Shown here: one piece after another, positions 1 to 8,377 of the stretch
How positions within the stretch are numbered: position 1 is the first letter of the stretch
Layout: the number at the start of each line of letters is the position of its first letter
NCBI RefSeq assembly: GCF_000376945.1
Contig: NZ_AQXU01000025.1
Span: forward strand, 811,982-875,981
Source: Leeia oryzae DSM 17879
GTDB lineage: Bacteria > Pseudomonadota > Gammaproteobacteria > Burkholderiales > Leeiaceae
Direction: 5' to 3'
Length of the DNA stretch: 64,000 nucleotides
Made by a program: the position numbers and the translations under genes
The notes under the pieces: generated by a model
Database searches by the model: none
Seen by the model: only the letters and a program-made list of their open reading frames with translations
Told to the model about the DNA's origin: nothing

Positions 1-38
1 CGCGACTGGCGTTTGAAGAAGTGGCACAAGTGCTGTAA
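1..38 (+). CDS. C-terminal tail of an unidentified gene (partial, left edge)
   Basis: Only the last 11 codons and the TAA stop (36-38) of a plus-strand reading frame are present; the tail reads RLAFEEVAQVL. The frame is open to the left edge and is followed at once by a terminator-type hairpin, as expected for the end of a real gene. The tail is too short to name a family. It lies convergent to the VirD4-like gene, so the two need not be functionally linked. Confidence 0.5.
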   Translation, partial: RLAFEEVAQVL

Positions 39-67
39 CGACCAGCATCAGGCCCCTTTGACTGACC

Positions 68-99
68 GACCCGGCGGATGCATGTCGCCGGGTCTTGTT
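68..99. terminator. convergent terminator hairpin
   Basis: A perfect 9-bp stem (GACCCGGCG at 68-76 and CGCCGGGTC at 86-94) encloses a 9-nt loop and is followed by TTGTT. It sits between the end of the left-edge gene and the stop of the minus-strand coupling-protein gene. It may serve both strands, although neither side has a long T run. Confidence 0.65.
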
Positions 100-116
100 A
101 CATAAGGAGAAGCCGT

Positions 117-1790
117 TTAGCCGTGCATCTCCAGCACGGGCACCGCAACCTTCGGCAACAGCCGCTGTTTGAACACGGGTTCCTGATAATAGCGAATCTT
201 GTCGCACATCACCGGGCTGGAGAGCGTCTCGCAGAGGAAGATGGCCTTGTCGGAAGGCATGGCTTTCAGCTCTTGCGGCAGCATCAGGGCGCGCTTTTCT
301 TCGGACTCGGTCTTGCTGACATCCCGGCCGCGAGACACGCTGTGTTTCTGCACGCTGCGATACCCCAGCATATCCGAATACTCGTTGGCGTCCTTTTGCT
401 CGCGCGGGGTATACAGGATTTGCAAGGCATGGTTGGTCATCAGGGTGCGGCTGTTGGCCTGGCCGTAGGTGGCTTCCAGCTGTGACAACGACTGGATGAT
501 GGGCAGCAGGCGGAGGTTGTAGCCGGCCATGTAGCTGACGGCTTTGGCAATGATGTCCACCCGGCCGATGGAGGTGAACTCGTCCATCAGCAGCAGGCAC
601 TGGTGCTTGAGCGCCGGGTTGTTCTGCGGCAGGTCGCGGGTGTTCTGGTTGATCAGTTGCGAAAAGAACAGGTTGATGATCAGGCTGGCCTCGGCCAGCT
701 TGTTGGGCTGAATACCGATATAGATGGTCATCTTGCGTTTGCGCACATCAGTGAGCAGAAAGTCGTCTCCGCTGGTGGCGGCATCGGTGATCGGGTTTAG
801 CCAGGGTAGCAGCGGCTCGCGAAACGTGCCCATGATGCTGGAAAACGTTTCTTCTGCCTGGGACAACAGCCCGGCAAACGCTGACTGACAGGCGCCGCTC
901 AGGAAGGGGGCCTCGCTCATCCTGGCAATGCTGGCCCGCAGGCTGCGCCCGTCACCGCCGGCCAGGCGGAACAAGGCCCCCATGGTACACGCCGGCACAT
1001 GGGCGGGCGAGATGCCATCTGCCAGCTTGGCCGCGCGCCGCTCGAACAGGTACAGACTAAACGCCAGAAACGCATTCTGGGCCTGGTTCTTCCAGAAGCG
1101 GTCTTTGCCGTCCTCGCCCACCGGATACAGCATGGTGGCGATGCTCATCAGGTCTGACACGCGGAAATCCGGATCTGATGATACATAGGTGAGCGGGTTC
1201 CAGCGGTGGCTTTTGCGGTCTTCGGCAAACGGGTTAAACAGATACACCGCCTGCCCGTGCTGCTGGCGAAAACCGCTGGTCAGCTCGAAATTCTCCTGCT
1301 TGATGTCCAGCACCACCATCGATCCCGGATACGACAACAGGTTGGGAATGACGATGCCGACCCCTTTGCCGGACCGGGTGGGCGCAGACAGAATCGGGAA
1401 CTGCTGGCCGTTGAAGTACAAGAACCGGCCATTGGCCTTGCCAATCACCACGCTGGTTTCAGAGGGTTTCATGAACCCTTGCTGCCGGAGTTCGCCCACG
1501 CTGGCAAAGCGGGCCTCTCCATAGAGGTTGTGCGTTTGCCCCAAGCGCTTGTACAGCACCAGCAGTATCAGGGCAGCCGGCACGCCAAACCCGGCCCCGA
1601 GTGCCAGTTTCAGCTTCCAGGCCACGCCCGCCGTGCCATGGTAAGCCGCGTAATAGTGATAAATGGTGGTTGCCCCGAGAATGCGGGTAGGTAGCCGGGT
1701 CAGGAGGAGAAACAGGTAGCCCGACAGGTATAAACCGGTAAGTCCAGTCAGGATCAGCAACCCGGGGATAAGCAGATATTTCTTGTTCAA
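117..1790 (-). CDS. VirD4/TraG-family type IV coupling protein (orphan)
   Basis: Predicted inner-membrane ATPase of the T4CP family, which delivers relaxosome DNA or protein substrates to a type IV secretion channel. Counted from the TTG at 1790 the protein is 557 residues. Two hydrophobic N-terminal segments are followed by a soluble domain with Walker A APTRSGKG (about residues 136-143), the family block VVLDIKQENFELT, and Walker B LLLMDEF (about 399-405). The start is uncertain: the frame stays open to another TTG at 1919, but that extension is low-complexity, lacks a clear ribosome site and would overlap a perfect dyad at 1883-1907. No relaxase, VirB or Tra gene is visible beside it, so it is an orphan here. 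The rest of a conjugation system could lie left of the window. Confidence 0.85.
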   Translation of the reverse strand: MNKKYLLIPGLLILTGLTGLYLSGYLFLLLTRLPTRILGATTIYHYYAAYHGTAGVAWKLKLALGAGFGVPAALILLVLYKRLGQTHNLYGEARFASVGELRQQGFMKPSETSVVIGKANGRFLYFNGQQFPILSAPTRSGKGVGIVIPNLLSYPGSMVVLDIKQENFELTSGFRQQHGQAVYLFNPFAEDRKSHRWNPLTYVSSDPDFRVSDLMSIATMLYPVGEDGKDRFWKNQAQNAFLAFSLYLFERRAAKLADGISPAHVPACTMGALFRLAGGDGRSLRASIARMSEAPFLSGACQSAFAGLLSQAEETFSSIMGTFREPLLPWLNPITDAATSGDDFLLTDVRKRKMTIYIGIQPNKLAEASLIINLFFSQLINQNTRDLPQNNPALKHQCLLLMDEFTSIGRVDIIAKAVSYMAGYNLRLLPIIQSLSQLEATYGQANSRTLMTNHALQILYTPREQKDANEYSDMLGYRSVQKHSVSRGRDVSKTESEEKRALMLPQELKAMPSDKAIFLCETLSSPVMCDKIRYYQEPVFKQRLLPKVAVPVLEMHG

Positions 1791-1882
1791 CGGCGGTCTC
1801 TGGTGCGGTGAAATGACGTTCCTGGCGGTCGCCTGGCTGTTTGTGTGCAGACGACGGGTAGGCTGCCGTGAAAGCAGCCACG

Positions 1883-1907
1883 TATGCCAATATATTGAAT
1901 TGGCATA
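1883..1907. promoter_or_regulatory. perfect dyad upstream of the coupling protein gene
   Basis: Two 9-bp arms, TATGCCAAT (1883-1891) and ATTGGCATA (1899-1907), form a perfect inverted repeat around a 7-bp AT-rich centre. Its position about 100 bp upstream of the probable start of the minus-strand T4CP gene suits an operator for a dimeric regulator. The protein that would bind it is unknown. Confidence 0.5.
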
Positions 1908-1926
1908 ATAGCATGGCAATGCCTAA

Positions 1927-1948
1927 TTATGAAAATGGCATTTCATAA
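1927..1948. promoter_or_regulatory. second perfect dyad in the same intergenic region
   Basis: Arms TTATGAAA (1927-1934) and TTTCATAA (1941-1948) are exact reverse complements around ATGGCA. It lies 20 bp from the first dyad and shares the ATGGCA/TGGCAT element with it. Together they mark a compact regulatory region between the T4CP gene and the kinase. I see no supported gene in the remaining bases 1949-2054. Confidence 0.45.
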
Positions 1949-2054
1949 GAAACATGGAAGAATCGCCACAGCAGCACGCCATGGCGACAATGAATCACAC
2001 GGGATGAACAACCGCCCGGCAAGCGGGCAATCGGCGGGAAGCGTGATGACTTGC

Positions 2055-2942
2055 CTAGCCGCCCGTCAGGGGAGCGTGTTGCTGCAGCAGATACAGGTAA
2101 GCCCCATACACCGCATCATGCCGGGCTGGGCACAGGCGTTGTTGCAGGGCATCCGGCAACCAGGGCGACAAGGCAGAGGCCAGCCCGCCACTCAGCACCA
2201 CCGGTAACGTGGCCGTTTCATCCAGCGCCCGGATATGCGCCGCGATCTCCTGCGCCGCTTTTTCCAGTAGTTGTCGGGCCAGTTCATCGTCATCTGCGTG
2301 GCGGACAACCAGTGGCGCCAGGGTAGCAAAGCGCCCCTGGTTTGCGCCGGCCAGCCAATGCTGTACCGCGGCTTTGTGACCGCCGCACTCGGCCAGCGCA
2401 GCGTCCGTCAGTGGCGAGGGCTGCAAGCGGCCATCCAGGCGTTTTTGCAGCAGTTGTGCCACCGCCAGCCCCAGCCAGGCACCACTGGCTTCGTCGCCGC
2501 TCGGAAACCCCCAGCCACCAGCCTCGAGAATCCGGCCGTCCGGCAGCCAGGCTTCGGCCGCGCTGCCCGTCCCCAGAATCATCAGGATACCCGGCTTGCC
2601 ATCGTGCGCGCCCAGCAAGGCCGTGTGTACGTCATTGTGGAGTGCAATCTGCGCAAATGCAGGTGCTGCCGCCAGAAACTCTGCCGCCCAGACCGGGTTA
2701 TGCACCCCAGACAAGCCCAGACCAATCGCACAGGCGCCCAGCGGGACGTCATGCGCCCCAAGCCCCGCCAGCGCCTGCTGGCACAGCGACGAAATATTGG
2801 CCCAGGCCTGGGCAATGCCCTGCCCAAGGGCAGACGGGCCGCCGGTGACACGAATCCGTTCCTGATGCTGATGGTCATAGACGGCCAGCCGGGTGGACGT
2901 ACCGCCCCCGTCAACAGCCAGATGAAAGACGGCTTGAGACAT
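2055..2942 (-). CDS. BadF/BadG/BcrA/BcrD-type amino-sugar kinase (GlcN/GlcNAc kinase-like)
   Basis: Member of the ASKHA-fold kinase family that includes Vibrio glucosamine kinase GspK and related N-acetylglucosamine kinases; expected to phosphorylate an amino sugar with ATP in the cytoplasm. The N-terminal phosphate-1 loop VDGGGTSTRL, the adenosine and phosphate-2 segments (ILGTGSAAEAW, GDEASGAWLG) and the VLSGGLA motif near the C-terminus are all present in 295 residues, a normal length. It is clearly paralogous to the kinase of the nag operon at 36477-37361, sharing GGPSALGQGI and CAIGLGLSGVHNPVW. It stands alone here: RtcB is 112 bp upstream and the T4CP region lies downstream. The substrate cannot be read from the sequence. 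Confidence 0.85.
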   Translation of the reverse strand: MSQAVFHLAVDGGGTSTRLAVYDHQHQERIRVTGGPSALGQGIAQAWANISSLCQQALAGLGAHDVPLGACAIGLGLSGVHNPVWAAEFLAAAPAFAQIALHNDVHTALLGAHDGKPGILMILGTGSAAEAWLPDGRILEAGGWGFPSGDEASGAWLGLAVAQLLQKRLDGRLQPSPLTDAALAECGGHKAAVQHWLAGANQGRFATLAPLVVRHADDDELARQLLEKAAQEIAAHIRALDETATLPVVLSGGLASALSPWLPDALQQRLCPARHDAVYGAYLYLLQQHAPLTGG

Positions 2943-3054
2943 GTGCTACTCGTGGATATGCATGAATTTGACCAAGGATAACATAATCGGGGGCGATCTC
3001 TGCCAGATAAGCCGACGATCGCATCAATATCGCAGCAAATACACGGAAATCGGC

Positions 3055-4266
3055 TCAACCTTTGACACAAACCACCTGCCGCAGGGTATGCACGATCTCG
3101 ACCAGATCAGTCTGCGCGCGCATGACGGCGTCGATATCCTTGTACGCCATGGGAATTTCGTCGATCACGTCTTTGTCCTTACGACACTCAACGTGACGGG
3201 TAGCACGGATCTGATCGTCCAGATTAAAGCGCCGCTTGGCCTCGTTGCGGCTCATGGTCCGTCCCGCGCCATGGCTGCAGGAGCAGAACGACTCTTCATT
3301 GCCGAGACCTCGCACAATATAACTTTTGGCGCCCATGGATCCGGGGATGATCCCCAGCTGACCTTTTTGTGCCGAGACGGCGCCTTTGCGGGTGACCAGA
3401 ACCGCTGCCCCGAAATGGGTTTCTTGCTGGACATAGTTGTGATGGCAGTTGACCGCTTCCACTTCGGCGGCAAACGGCTTGCGGATCACCCCTCTGGCGG
3501 CCGAGATGACATGCTGCATCATCAGCATCCGGTTGCGGCGGGCGTAATCCTGCGCCCAGCCTACGGCGGCCACATAGTCGTCAAAATGGGCGCTGCCTTC
3601 GCGGAAGTAGGCCAGATCCTTGTCCGGCAGGTTGGCCAGGTGCTGGCGCATGTCGGCCTGCGCCAGTTCGATGAACAGGTTGCCGATGGCGTTACCTACC
3701 CCGCGGGAACCCGAATGCAGCATGAACCAGACATGGTCGGCCTCATCCAGACACACTTCGATGAAATGGTTGCCCGTTCCCAGCGTGCCCAGATGCTGGT
3801 GGTGGTTGGTATTTTTCAGCCGGGGATACTTCTCGGTAATGCGCTCGAACCCTGGCAGCAGCTCGGCCCACATCCGGTCTACCGTGCCGGGCGTTTGTCC
3901 CCAGGCGCCCTGGTCACGCCGCCCCGGGGTACGGCCATGCGGCACGGCCCGCTCGATTTCGCTGCGCAAGCGGTGCAGGTTTTCCGGCAGGTCGGCGGCT
4001 GTCAGCGACGTTTTGACCGCCATCATGCCGCAACCGATATCCACGCCAACCGCCGCCGGAATGATGGCGCCCTGAGTCGGGATCACGCTGCCGATGGTAG
4101 ACCCTTTGCCCAGATGCACGTCCGGCATCACGGCCAGGTGTCGGAAAATGAACGGCAACTGGGCCGCCTTGCGCAATTGCGCCTGCGCCTCCGGCTCGAC
4201 GGGCACCCCGGTGGTCCACATCTTCACGGGCTTGCCGTCTGCAACTTCCAGTAACTGATAACTCAT
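3055..4266 (-). CDS. rtcB: RNA-splicing ligase RtcB
   Basis: GTP- and Mn-dependent RNA ligase joining 2',3'-cyclic-phosphate (or 3'-phosphate) ends to 5'-hydroxyl ends, used in RNA repair and tRNA splicing. The family is recognised by the metal-site block GVDIGCGM near residue 95, HSGSRGVGN in the middle and the C-terminal guanylylation region CSCSHGAGRTMSR, whose histidine carries GMP. At 403 residues it matches the E. coli protein. The ATG at 4266 begins MSYQLLEVADGKP, typical of the family. No rtcA cyclase or rtcR activator is adjacent. The gene follows the GNAT/FemAB-like gene by 32 bp on the same strand, so it may be read through from the pigment operon. Confidence 0.95.
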   Translation of the reverse strand: MSYQLLEVADGKPVKMWTTGVPVEPEAQAQLRKAAQLPFIFRHLAVMPDVHLGKGSTIGSVIPTQGAIIPAAVGVDIGCGMMAVKTSLTAADLPENLHRLRSEIERAVPHGRTPGRRDQGAWGQTPGTVDRMWAELLPGFERITEKYPRLKNTNHHQHLGTLGTGNHFIEVCLDEADHVWFMLHSGSRGVGNAIGNLFIELAQADMRQHLANLPDKDLAYFREGSAHFDDYVAAVGWAQDYARRNRMLMMQHVISAARGVIRKPFAAEVEAVNCHHNYVQQETHFGAAVLVTRKGAVSAQKGQLGIIPGSMGAKSYIVRGLGNEESFCSCSHGAGRTMSRNEAKRRFNLDDQIRATRHVECRKDKDVIDEIPMAYKDIDAVMRAQTDLVEIVHTLRQVVCVKG

Positions 4267-4298
4267 GACATGCTCACTTGGGTGCTGATGCTGACCGT

Positions 4299-5417
4299 TT
4301 ACCCCTGCGCAAACGGCGCCCGCTCTTGCAGCTCGTCCAGATAGTGACCAATACCTTTGCCTTCGTGCGCCAGGTAGCGGGCAACGGCGGCCGACAAGCC
4401 GGCATGGCGCAACCAGTGCCAGCTTTGGGTTTCTACCGCTTCAAAGCCGCGGGCCAGTTTGTGTTCGCCTTGCGCACCACCTTCAAATACCTGCAAGCCG
4501 CGCTCGATGGCAAACTCGATACCCTGATAATAGCAAAGCTCGAAATGCAGGCCGGGCACCCAGGCCAGCGCGCCCCAGTAGCGGCCATAGAGGCGCTGGT
4601 CGTCCATCAGGTTCAGTGCCGCTGCGATGGGCTGGTCGTTTTGGCTGGCCATCACCAGCAGGCAATTCTCTGGCATGGTCTGGCCCAATGTCTGGAAAAA
4701 GTCTCGGGTCAGGTACGGGCTGGAGCGATGCTCGCGATAGGTCTGGGCATAGCAGCGATAGAAGAAATCCCAGTCGGCCGGAGTAATGTCAGTACCTGTC
4801 TTGCGGCAGATCTGCACGCCGGTCTCTTGCACCTTGCGGCGTTCCTGCTTGAGCTTTTTGCGCTTGTCGCTGCGCAGGTTGTCCAGAAAGTCGCCAAAGT
4901 CGCGGTAACCGCGATTCAGCCAGTGAAACTGCACCCCGCGCCGGTTCAGCCAGCCGCGTTCGCGCATGGCCTCTACCGGTGCGTCTTCGGCAAACAGGAC
5001 ATGCCAGCCCGACAACTGCTGTTCTTCGGCAAACGCCATGACCTGATCCAGCATCACTTCCCGGTACATCTCGGACCGGGCCAACCAGCGGCAGCCCGTC
5101 ACCGGCGTAAACGGAATGGCAGTGAGCAGCTTGGGGTAGTATGGCACGCCGGCCTGTTCGCAAGCGTTGGCCCATGCCCAGTCAAACACGTATTCGCCAT
5201 AGGAGTGCGACTTGAGGTACAGCGGCATGGCGGCAAGCAGCTCGTCGCCTTCGGTCAGACTGAGGTGGGCGGTCTGCCAGCCGGTATCTGGCCCCACGCA
5301 GCCGTGTAACGCCAGCGCGTCCAGAAACCGGTGCTGCAGAAACGGCTGCTCACCCGCCAGGAAATCCCAGCCGGATGCGCCAATCTGACGGATGTCGCTA
5401 TGTATCTGCAGTTGCAT
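4299..5417 (-). CDS. GNAT/FemAB-like N-acyltransferase (DUF482, peptidogalycan recognition family)
   Basis: A 372-residue cytoplasmic protein of the family listed as peptidogalycan biosynthesis/recognition (PF04339, DUF482), which adopts a double GNAT fold related to FemAB aminoacyltransferases. Typical blocks are AAMPLYLKSHSYGEYVFDW near residue 70, a basic stretch LRSDKRKKLKQERRKV in the middle and YYQGIEFAIERGL toward the C-terminus. The ATG at 5417 (MQLQIHSD) was chosen because AAGG lies at a normal distance upstream; an upstream in-frame start at 5450 lacks one. It is the last gene of the minus-strand run containing the pigment operon, 47 bp after the glycosyltransferase. Its substrate is not known. 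Confidence 0.8.
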   Translation of the reverse strand: MQLQIHSDIRQIGASGWDFLAGEQPFLQHRFLDALALHGCVGPDTGWQTAHLSLTEGDELLAAMPLYLKSHSYGEYVFDWAWANACEQAGVPYYPKLLTAIPFTPVTGCRWLARSEMYREVMLDQVMAFAEEQQLSGWHVLFAEDAPVEAMRERGWLNRRGVQFHWLNRGYRDFGDFLDNLRSDKRKKLKQERRKVQETGVQICRKTGTDITPADWDFFYRCYAQTYREHRSSPYLTRDFFQTLGQTMPENCLLVMASQNDQPIAAALNLMDDQRLYGRYWGALAWVPGLHFELCYYQGIEFAIERGLQVFEGGAQGEHKLARGFEAVETQSWHWLRHAGLSAAVARYLAHEGKGIGHYLDELQERAPFAQG

Positions 5418-5464
5418 GATGAGCCTTGTTTTACCTGTGCGTGACCGCACATTCCGCCATGTGT

Positions 5465-6232
5465 TTATGGTTTCCGGTAGGCAACCCGTTTGACCAGCAA
5501 AACCGGTAGGCGGATGAAAAATTCGAGCATCAGGCGGAAATGCATCCAGGTCAACAGTTTGTTGTCTCGCCAGTAATTGAAGTGGGACACCCCGCCTTCG
5601 CCAGCCTGGAAGTATTTTACTGGCGCGGGCTGATTAACGGGCGGCACGCCGTCCCAGCATAACCGCACCACGGCTTCAGGGTCAAAATCAAACCGGCGCA
5701 TCCAGCGCTGCCGGTGCATGATGCGGATCAGCGGCTGTAGCGGGTAGACGCGAAACCCGTAGAGGGAATCCCCCACCCCCATGCCCAGTGTTTCCAGATT
5801 GGCCCACCAGTTGGAAATTTTGCGGCCTTTGACGCGTAACGCGGGTGCGCTCGCATCAAACACCGGTACGCCCAGGACCATGGCATCGGGCGTGGTTTGC
5901 GACTTGGCCATGAAAACGGGGATCAAATCCGCCGGATGCTGCCCGTCGGAATCCATGCACAGCGCGTGCGTAAACCCCTGTGCTGCGGCGATCTCCATCC
6001 CGTACAGTAGCGCCGCCCCCTTGCCGCGGTTTTCCGGCAGCACAATCACCTTGAGTTGCGGGTCCTCTGCTGCCATGGCCTGCAACACCTCGACGCTGCC
6101 ATCCGTGCTGCCATCCACCACCACCCACACCGGCGCCCATTGTGCACGGGCGGCACGGACAGTTTCCATCAGCTTTTGCCCCGGGTTATAGCTCGGAATC
6201 ATCACCAGATGGGTTAAAGACGGGTTTTGCAT
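5465..6232 (-). CDS. family 2 glycosyltransferase
   Basis: GT-A fold glycosyltransferase, probably using a nucleotide-sugar donor. The N-terminus has the usual PSYNPG nucleotide-binding start, then VVVDGSTDGS and the DSDGQHP motif with the metal-binding acidic residues; a hydrophobic C-terminal tail suggests membrane association. It is 255 residues and starts at ATG 6232, 27 bp after the acyltransferase gene in the same operon. Aryl-polyene clusters commonly carry a glycosyltransferase and lysophospholipid-type acyltransferases that attach the polyene to a lipid-like anchor, so that is the inferred role. Confidence 0.85.
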   Translation of the reverse strand: MQNPSLTHLVMIPSYNPGQKLMETVRAARAQWAPVWVVVDGSTDGSVEVLQAMAAEDPQLKVIVLPENRGKGAALLYGMEIAAAQGFTHALCMDSDGQHPADLIPVFMAKSQTTPDAMVLGVPVFDASAPALRVKGRKISNWWANLETLGMGVGDSLYGFRVYPLQPLIRIMHRQRWMRRFDFDPEAVVRLCWDGVPPVNQPAPVKYFQAGEGGVSHFNYWRDNKLLTWMHFRLMLEFFIRLPVLLVKRVAYRKP

Positions 6233-6259
6233 GCAAACAGGCTCCTGTGGGTCACGCCA

Positions 6260-7024
6260 TCACGGACGCTGACCAGGCTGACGCGCAGCCGGCGTAGTGG
6301 AAAGTTCGGCCTCAAAATAGGCCTGCAATCGGGCAGTTAGCGCATCAACGCTCCCGTCGACCAGTATCCGCGGACCCGGTACAACCCGGTAGCAGAGGGG
6401 AAATACCGGCGGACGCCAGAGTTTCCAACCTTTGCACAGATACGGGGAGTCGGTTGTAATGACGATGGTTTGCAACGGGGCATTCGCCTTGCGGGCAATC
6501 AATGCCGCCGCACCCTGAAACGCATTCACGGGCGGATGGGTGGTGCGCGTTCCCTCCGGGAAAATCAGCAGTGGCGTACCGCTTTTGACCGTGCGGATGG
6601 CGGCACGAAACATGCGTTCCGGCCGCCGGTTGGGAATGTAACCGGCCAAATATGCACCCGCCCCCAGAAACAGATTGGAGCTGATGCTGGCCTTCATCAG
6701 GCAGACCGCTGAGTGAACACGCGACAAGATCAGAAAGGCGTCGATCATGCTCGGATGGTTGGGTGTCAGCACCACCGGCTCGCGCCGGTTGAGCCGGTCC
6801 AGGGCGGCCAGGTCCAGCCTCATGAACCCCAGATGTTCGCAGCCATCCAGAAACACCCGGCAGATCAGGCTGATGCAGCGCTGCACAATGGGCTCACGCA
6901 CCGAGCGTGGCACGCCGATCAGGGTCAGGGTCACCAGATTGCCGGCCAGCAGCATGCTTCCCAACCAGACGAGCATCAGGTAGAACAGCACAACCTGCAA
7001 TGGGCGGGGTAAAAACCGGATCAT
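6260..7024 (-). CDS. PlsC-like lysophospholipid acyltransferase
   Basis: Membrane-bound 1-acylglycerol-3-phosphate acyltransferase-type enzyme (254 residues). The catalytic HX4D motif is seen as NHPSMIDAF and the substrate motif as FPEGTRT; an N-terminal hydrophobic segment (VLFYLMLVWLGSMLLAGN) anchors it. It lies between the ketoreductase (178 bp upstream) and the glycosyltransferase (27 bp downstream). In aryl-polyene clusters such enzymes are thought to take part in building the lipid anchor. A housekeeping phospholipid role cannot be excluded, but the position argues for a pathway-specific one. Confidence 0.85.
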   Translation of the reverse strand: MIRFLPRPLQVVLFYLMLVWLGSMLLAGNLVTLTLIGVPRSVREPIVQRCISLICRVFLDGCEHLGFMRLDLAALDRLNRREPVVLTPNHPSMIDAFLILSRVHSAVCLMKASISSNLFLGAGAYLAGYIPNRRPERMFRAAIRTVKSGTPLLIFPEGTRTTHPPVNAFQGAAALIARKANAPLQTIVITTDSPYLCKGWKLWRPPVFPLCYRVVPGPRILVDGSVDALTARLQAYFEAELSTTPAARQPGQRP

Positions 7025-7202
7025 AAGGCGTTCATAGTGCAGTTGTCCGCCATCACGGATAGGTAATGGCGGGCGGTCAATCGGGATACATGATGACAGG
7101 ACACGCGGACTTGGCCGGCAGGCCGGTCATTCATCAGCCTTCATCACGCTGAATATGCCATTTTACTATACAACCCGGGCCGAAGGGCACCGACGGATTG
7201 GT

Positions 7203-7922
7203 TCAGATCATCCCGCCGTTGACCGAAATCACCTGCCCGGTGACATACCCTGCGCCGTCCGATGCGAGAAACGCCACCACGCTGGCCACATCTTCAGGCT
7301 TACCGGCCCGGTTCATCGGCACCATGCGGGCGATGGTGTCCTTGTCAAACACACCCTCAGTCATGTCAGATTCGATGATGCCTGGTGCCACCGTATTCAC
7401 GGTGATGCCGCGGCTGGCCAGCTCGATCGAGAGGGATTTTGCAGCCCCGTGCAGGGCGGCCTTGGCTGCGGCGTAATTGGTCTGCCCGCGGTTACCCGCA
7501 ATGGCGGCGACTGACGAAATATTGATGATGCGGCCCCAGCGGGTACGGATCATTGGCATGGTCACGGGTTGCGTTACATGGAAAAACCCGTGCAGCGACA
7601 CGTCTATCACTTTATGCCATTGCTCGGATGACAAACCGGGGAACACGGCATCATCGTGGATGCCGGCATTATTGACCAGAATCTGGATGGGGCCCTGTTC
7701 CAGCAGCGCGGTCATGGCCTGCCCGCAACCTTCGGCATCCGCCACGTCAAACTGTACGGCTTCTGCCGAGCCGCCCGCCAGCCGCAGGGATTCGCACAAT
7801 GCTTCGGCGGTTGCCAGATTGCGGTTGGCATGCACGATCACATGATGCCCGGCGGCTGCCAGCGCGCGACAGATGGCCGCACCAATGGCGCCGCTTCCTC
7901 CTGTGACCAATGCACGTTTCAT
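7203..7922 (-). CDS. 3-oxoacyl-ACP reductase, FabG-like (aryl-polyene ketoreductase)
   Basis: Short-chain dehydrogenase reducing 3-oxoacyl-ACP to 3-hydroxyacyl-ACP with NADPH. The Rossmann motif TGGSGAIG starts at residue 8, NNAG is in the middle and the catalytic YAAAK follows the serine of INISSVA; the C-terminus GYVTGQVISVNGGM is the FabG signature. It is 239 residues, the normal length. It sits 17 bp after the hotdog dehydratase gene and ends the tightly coupled biosynthetic block, matching the ketoreductase (ApeQ-type) of aryl-polyene clusters. Confidence 0.92.
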   Translation of the reverse strand: MKRALVTGGSGAIGAAICRALAAAGHHVIVHANRNLATAEALCESLRLAGGSAEAVQFDVADAEGCGQAMTALLEQGPIQILVNNAGIHDDAVFPGLSSEQWHKVIDVSLHGFFHVTQPVTMPMIRTRWGRIINISSVAAIAGNRGQTNYAAAKAALHGAAKSLSIELASRGITVNTVAPGIIESDMTEGVFDKDTIARMVPMNRAGKPEDVASVVAFLASDGAGYVTGQVISVNGGMI

Positions 7923-7939
7923 CAGATGGTTCTCCGGTA

Positions 7940-8377
7940 TTAGGCCGACAAGGCGGCGGCATCCAGCACGGCGCTGATCCGGCCGGTCGCCAGCAGCTCG
8001 CCGCAGTGGATGCTGAAATCGTAAATGACATGGGTGGCATTGCCGGACTGGCGGCTGACCTCGATGCGCAATGGCGCAGCCAGATCATCGCACCGGTCCC
8101 GATGCCAGCGTACCTGGCGCACGCTGGTCAGATAACCGGCAGCAGGTACCGCGTTGGCATCTGCCAGCAGGGCACCATGCACGGCCATCGCCTGGGCGGC
8201 GTACTCGATCAGCGCACTCATGCCTAACCGCCCGTTGGCCCGCAAGGGGTTGTCCGGATGCTGGTGGGTGGTGGTTTCGCAGGTCAGCGTGTCCGGCCCC
8301 CAGTCACCAACCTGCTCCAGCAGGCACATGCTGCCCTTGTGGGGAATATGCTGTTCGATCCAGGTGTGGTCGATCAT
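7940..8377 (-). CDS. hotdog 3-hydroxyacyl-ACP dehydratase (ApeP-like)
   Basis: A 145-residue FabZ/FabA-type hotdog protein. The catalytic histidine is in IPHKGSM near the N-terminus and the acidic partner in ALIEYAAQAMAVH in the middle. It would dehydrate 3-hydroxyacyl-ACP to the trans-enoyl form in each cycle of polyene extension; no enoyl reductase is present, so double bonds are kept. The start ATG at 8377 overlaps the stop of the chain-length-factor gene by 4 bp. The window holds two divergent dehydratases (the other at 15710-16012), as is usual for aryl-polyene clusters. Confidence 0.88.
   Translation of the reverse strand: MIDHTWIEQHIPHKGSMCLLEQVGDWGPDTLTCETTTHQHPDNPLRANGRLGMSALIEYAAQAMAVHGALLADANAVPAAGYLTSVRQVRWHRDRCDDLAAPLRIEVSRQSGNATHVIYDFSIHCGELLATGRISAVLDAAALSA

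Noticed and set aside
117-2942. Integrated conjugative element boundary (att site) near the coupling protein
   Set aside because: No integrase, relaxase, tRNA gene or direct repeat pair is visible, so only an orphan coupling protein is claimed.
2941-4254. Plus-strand open frame of 437 codons opposite rtcB
   Set aside because: rtcB carries all family motifs on the minus strand; the opposite frame has no recognisable fold and exists only because of GC-rich codon structure.
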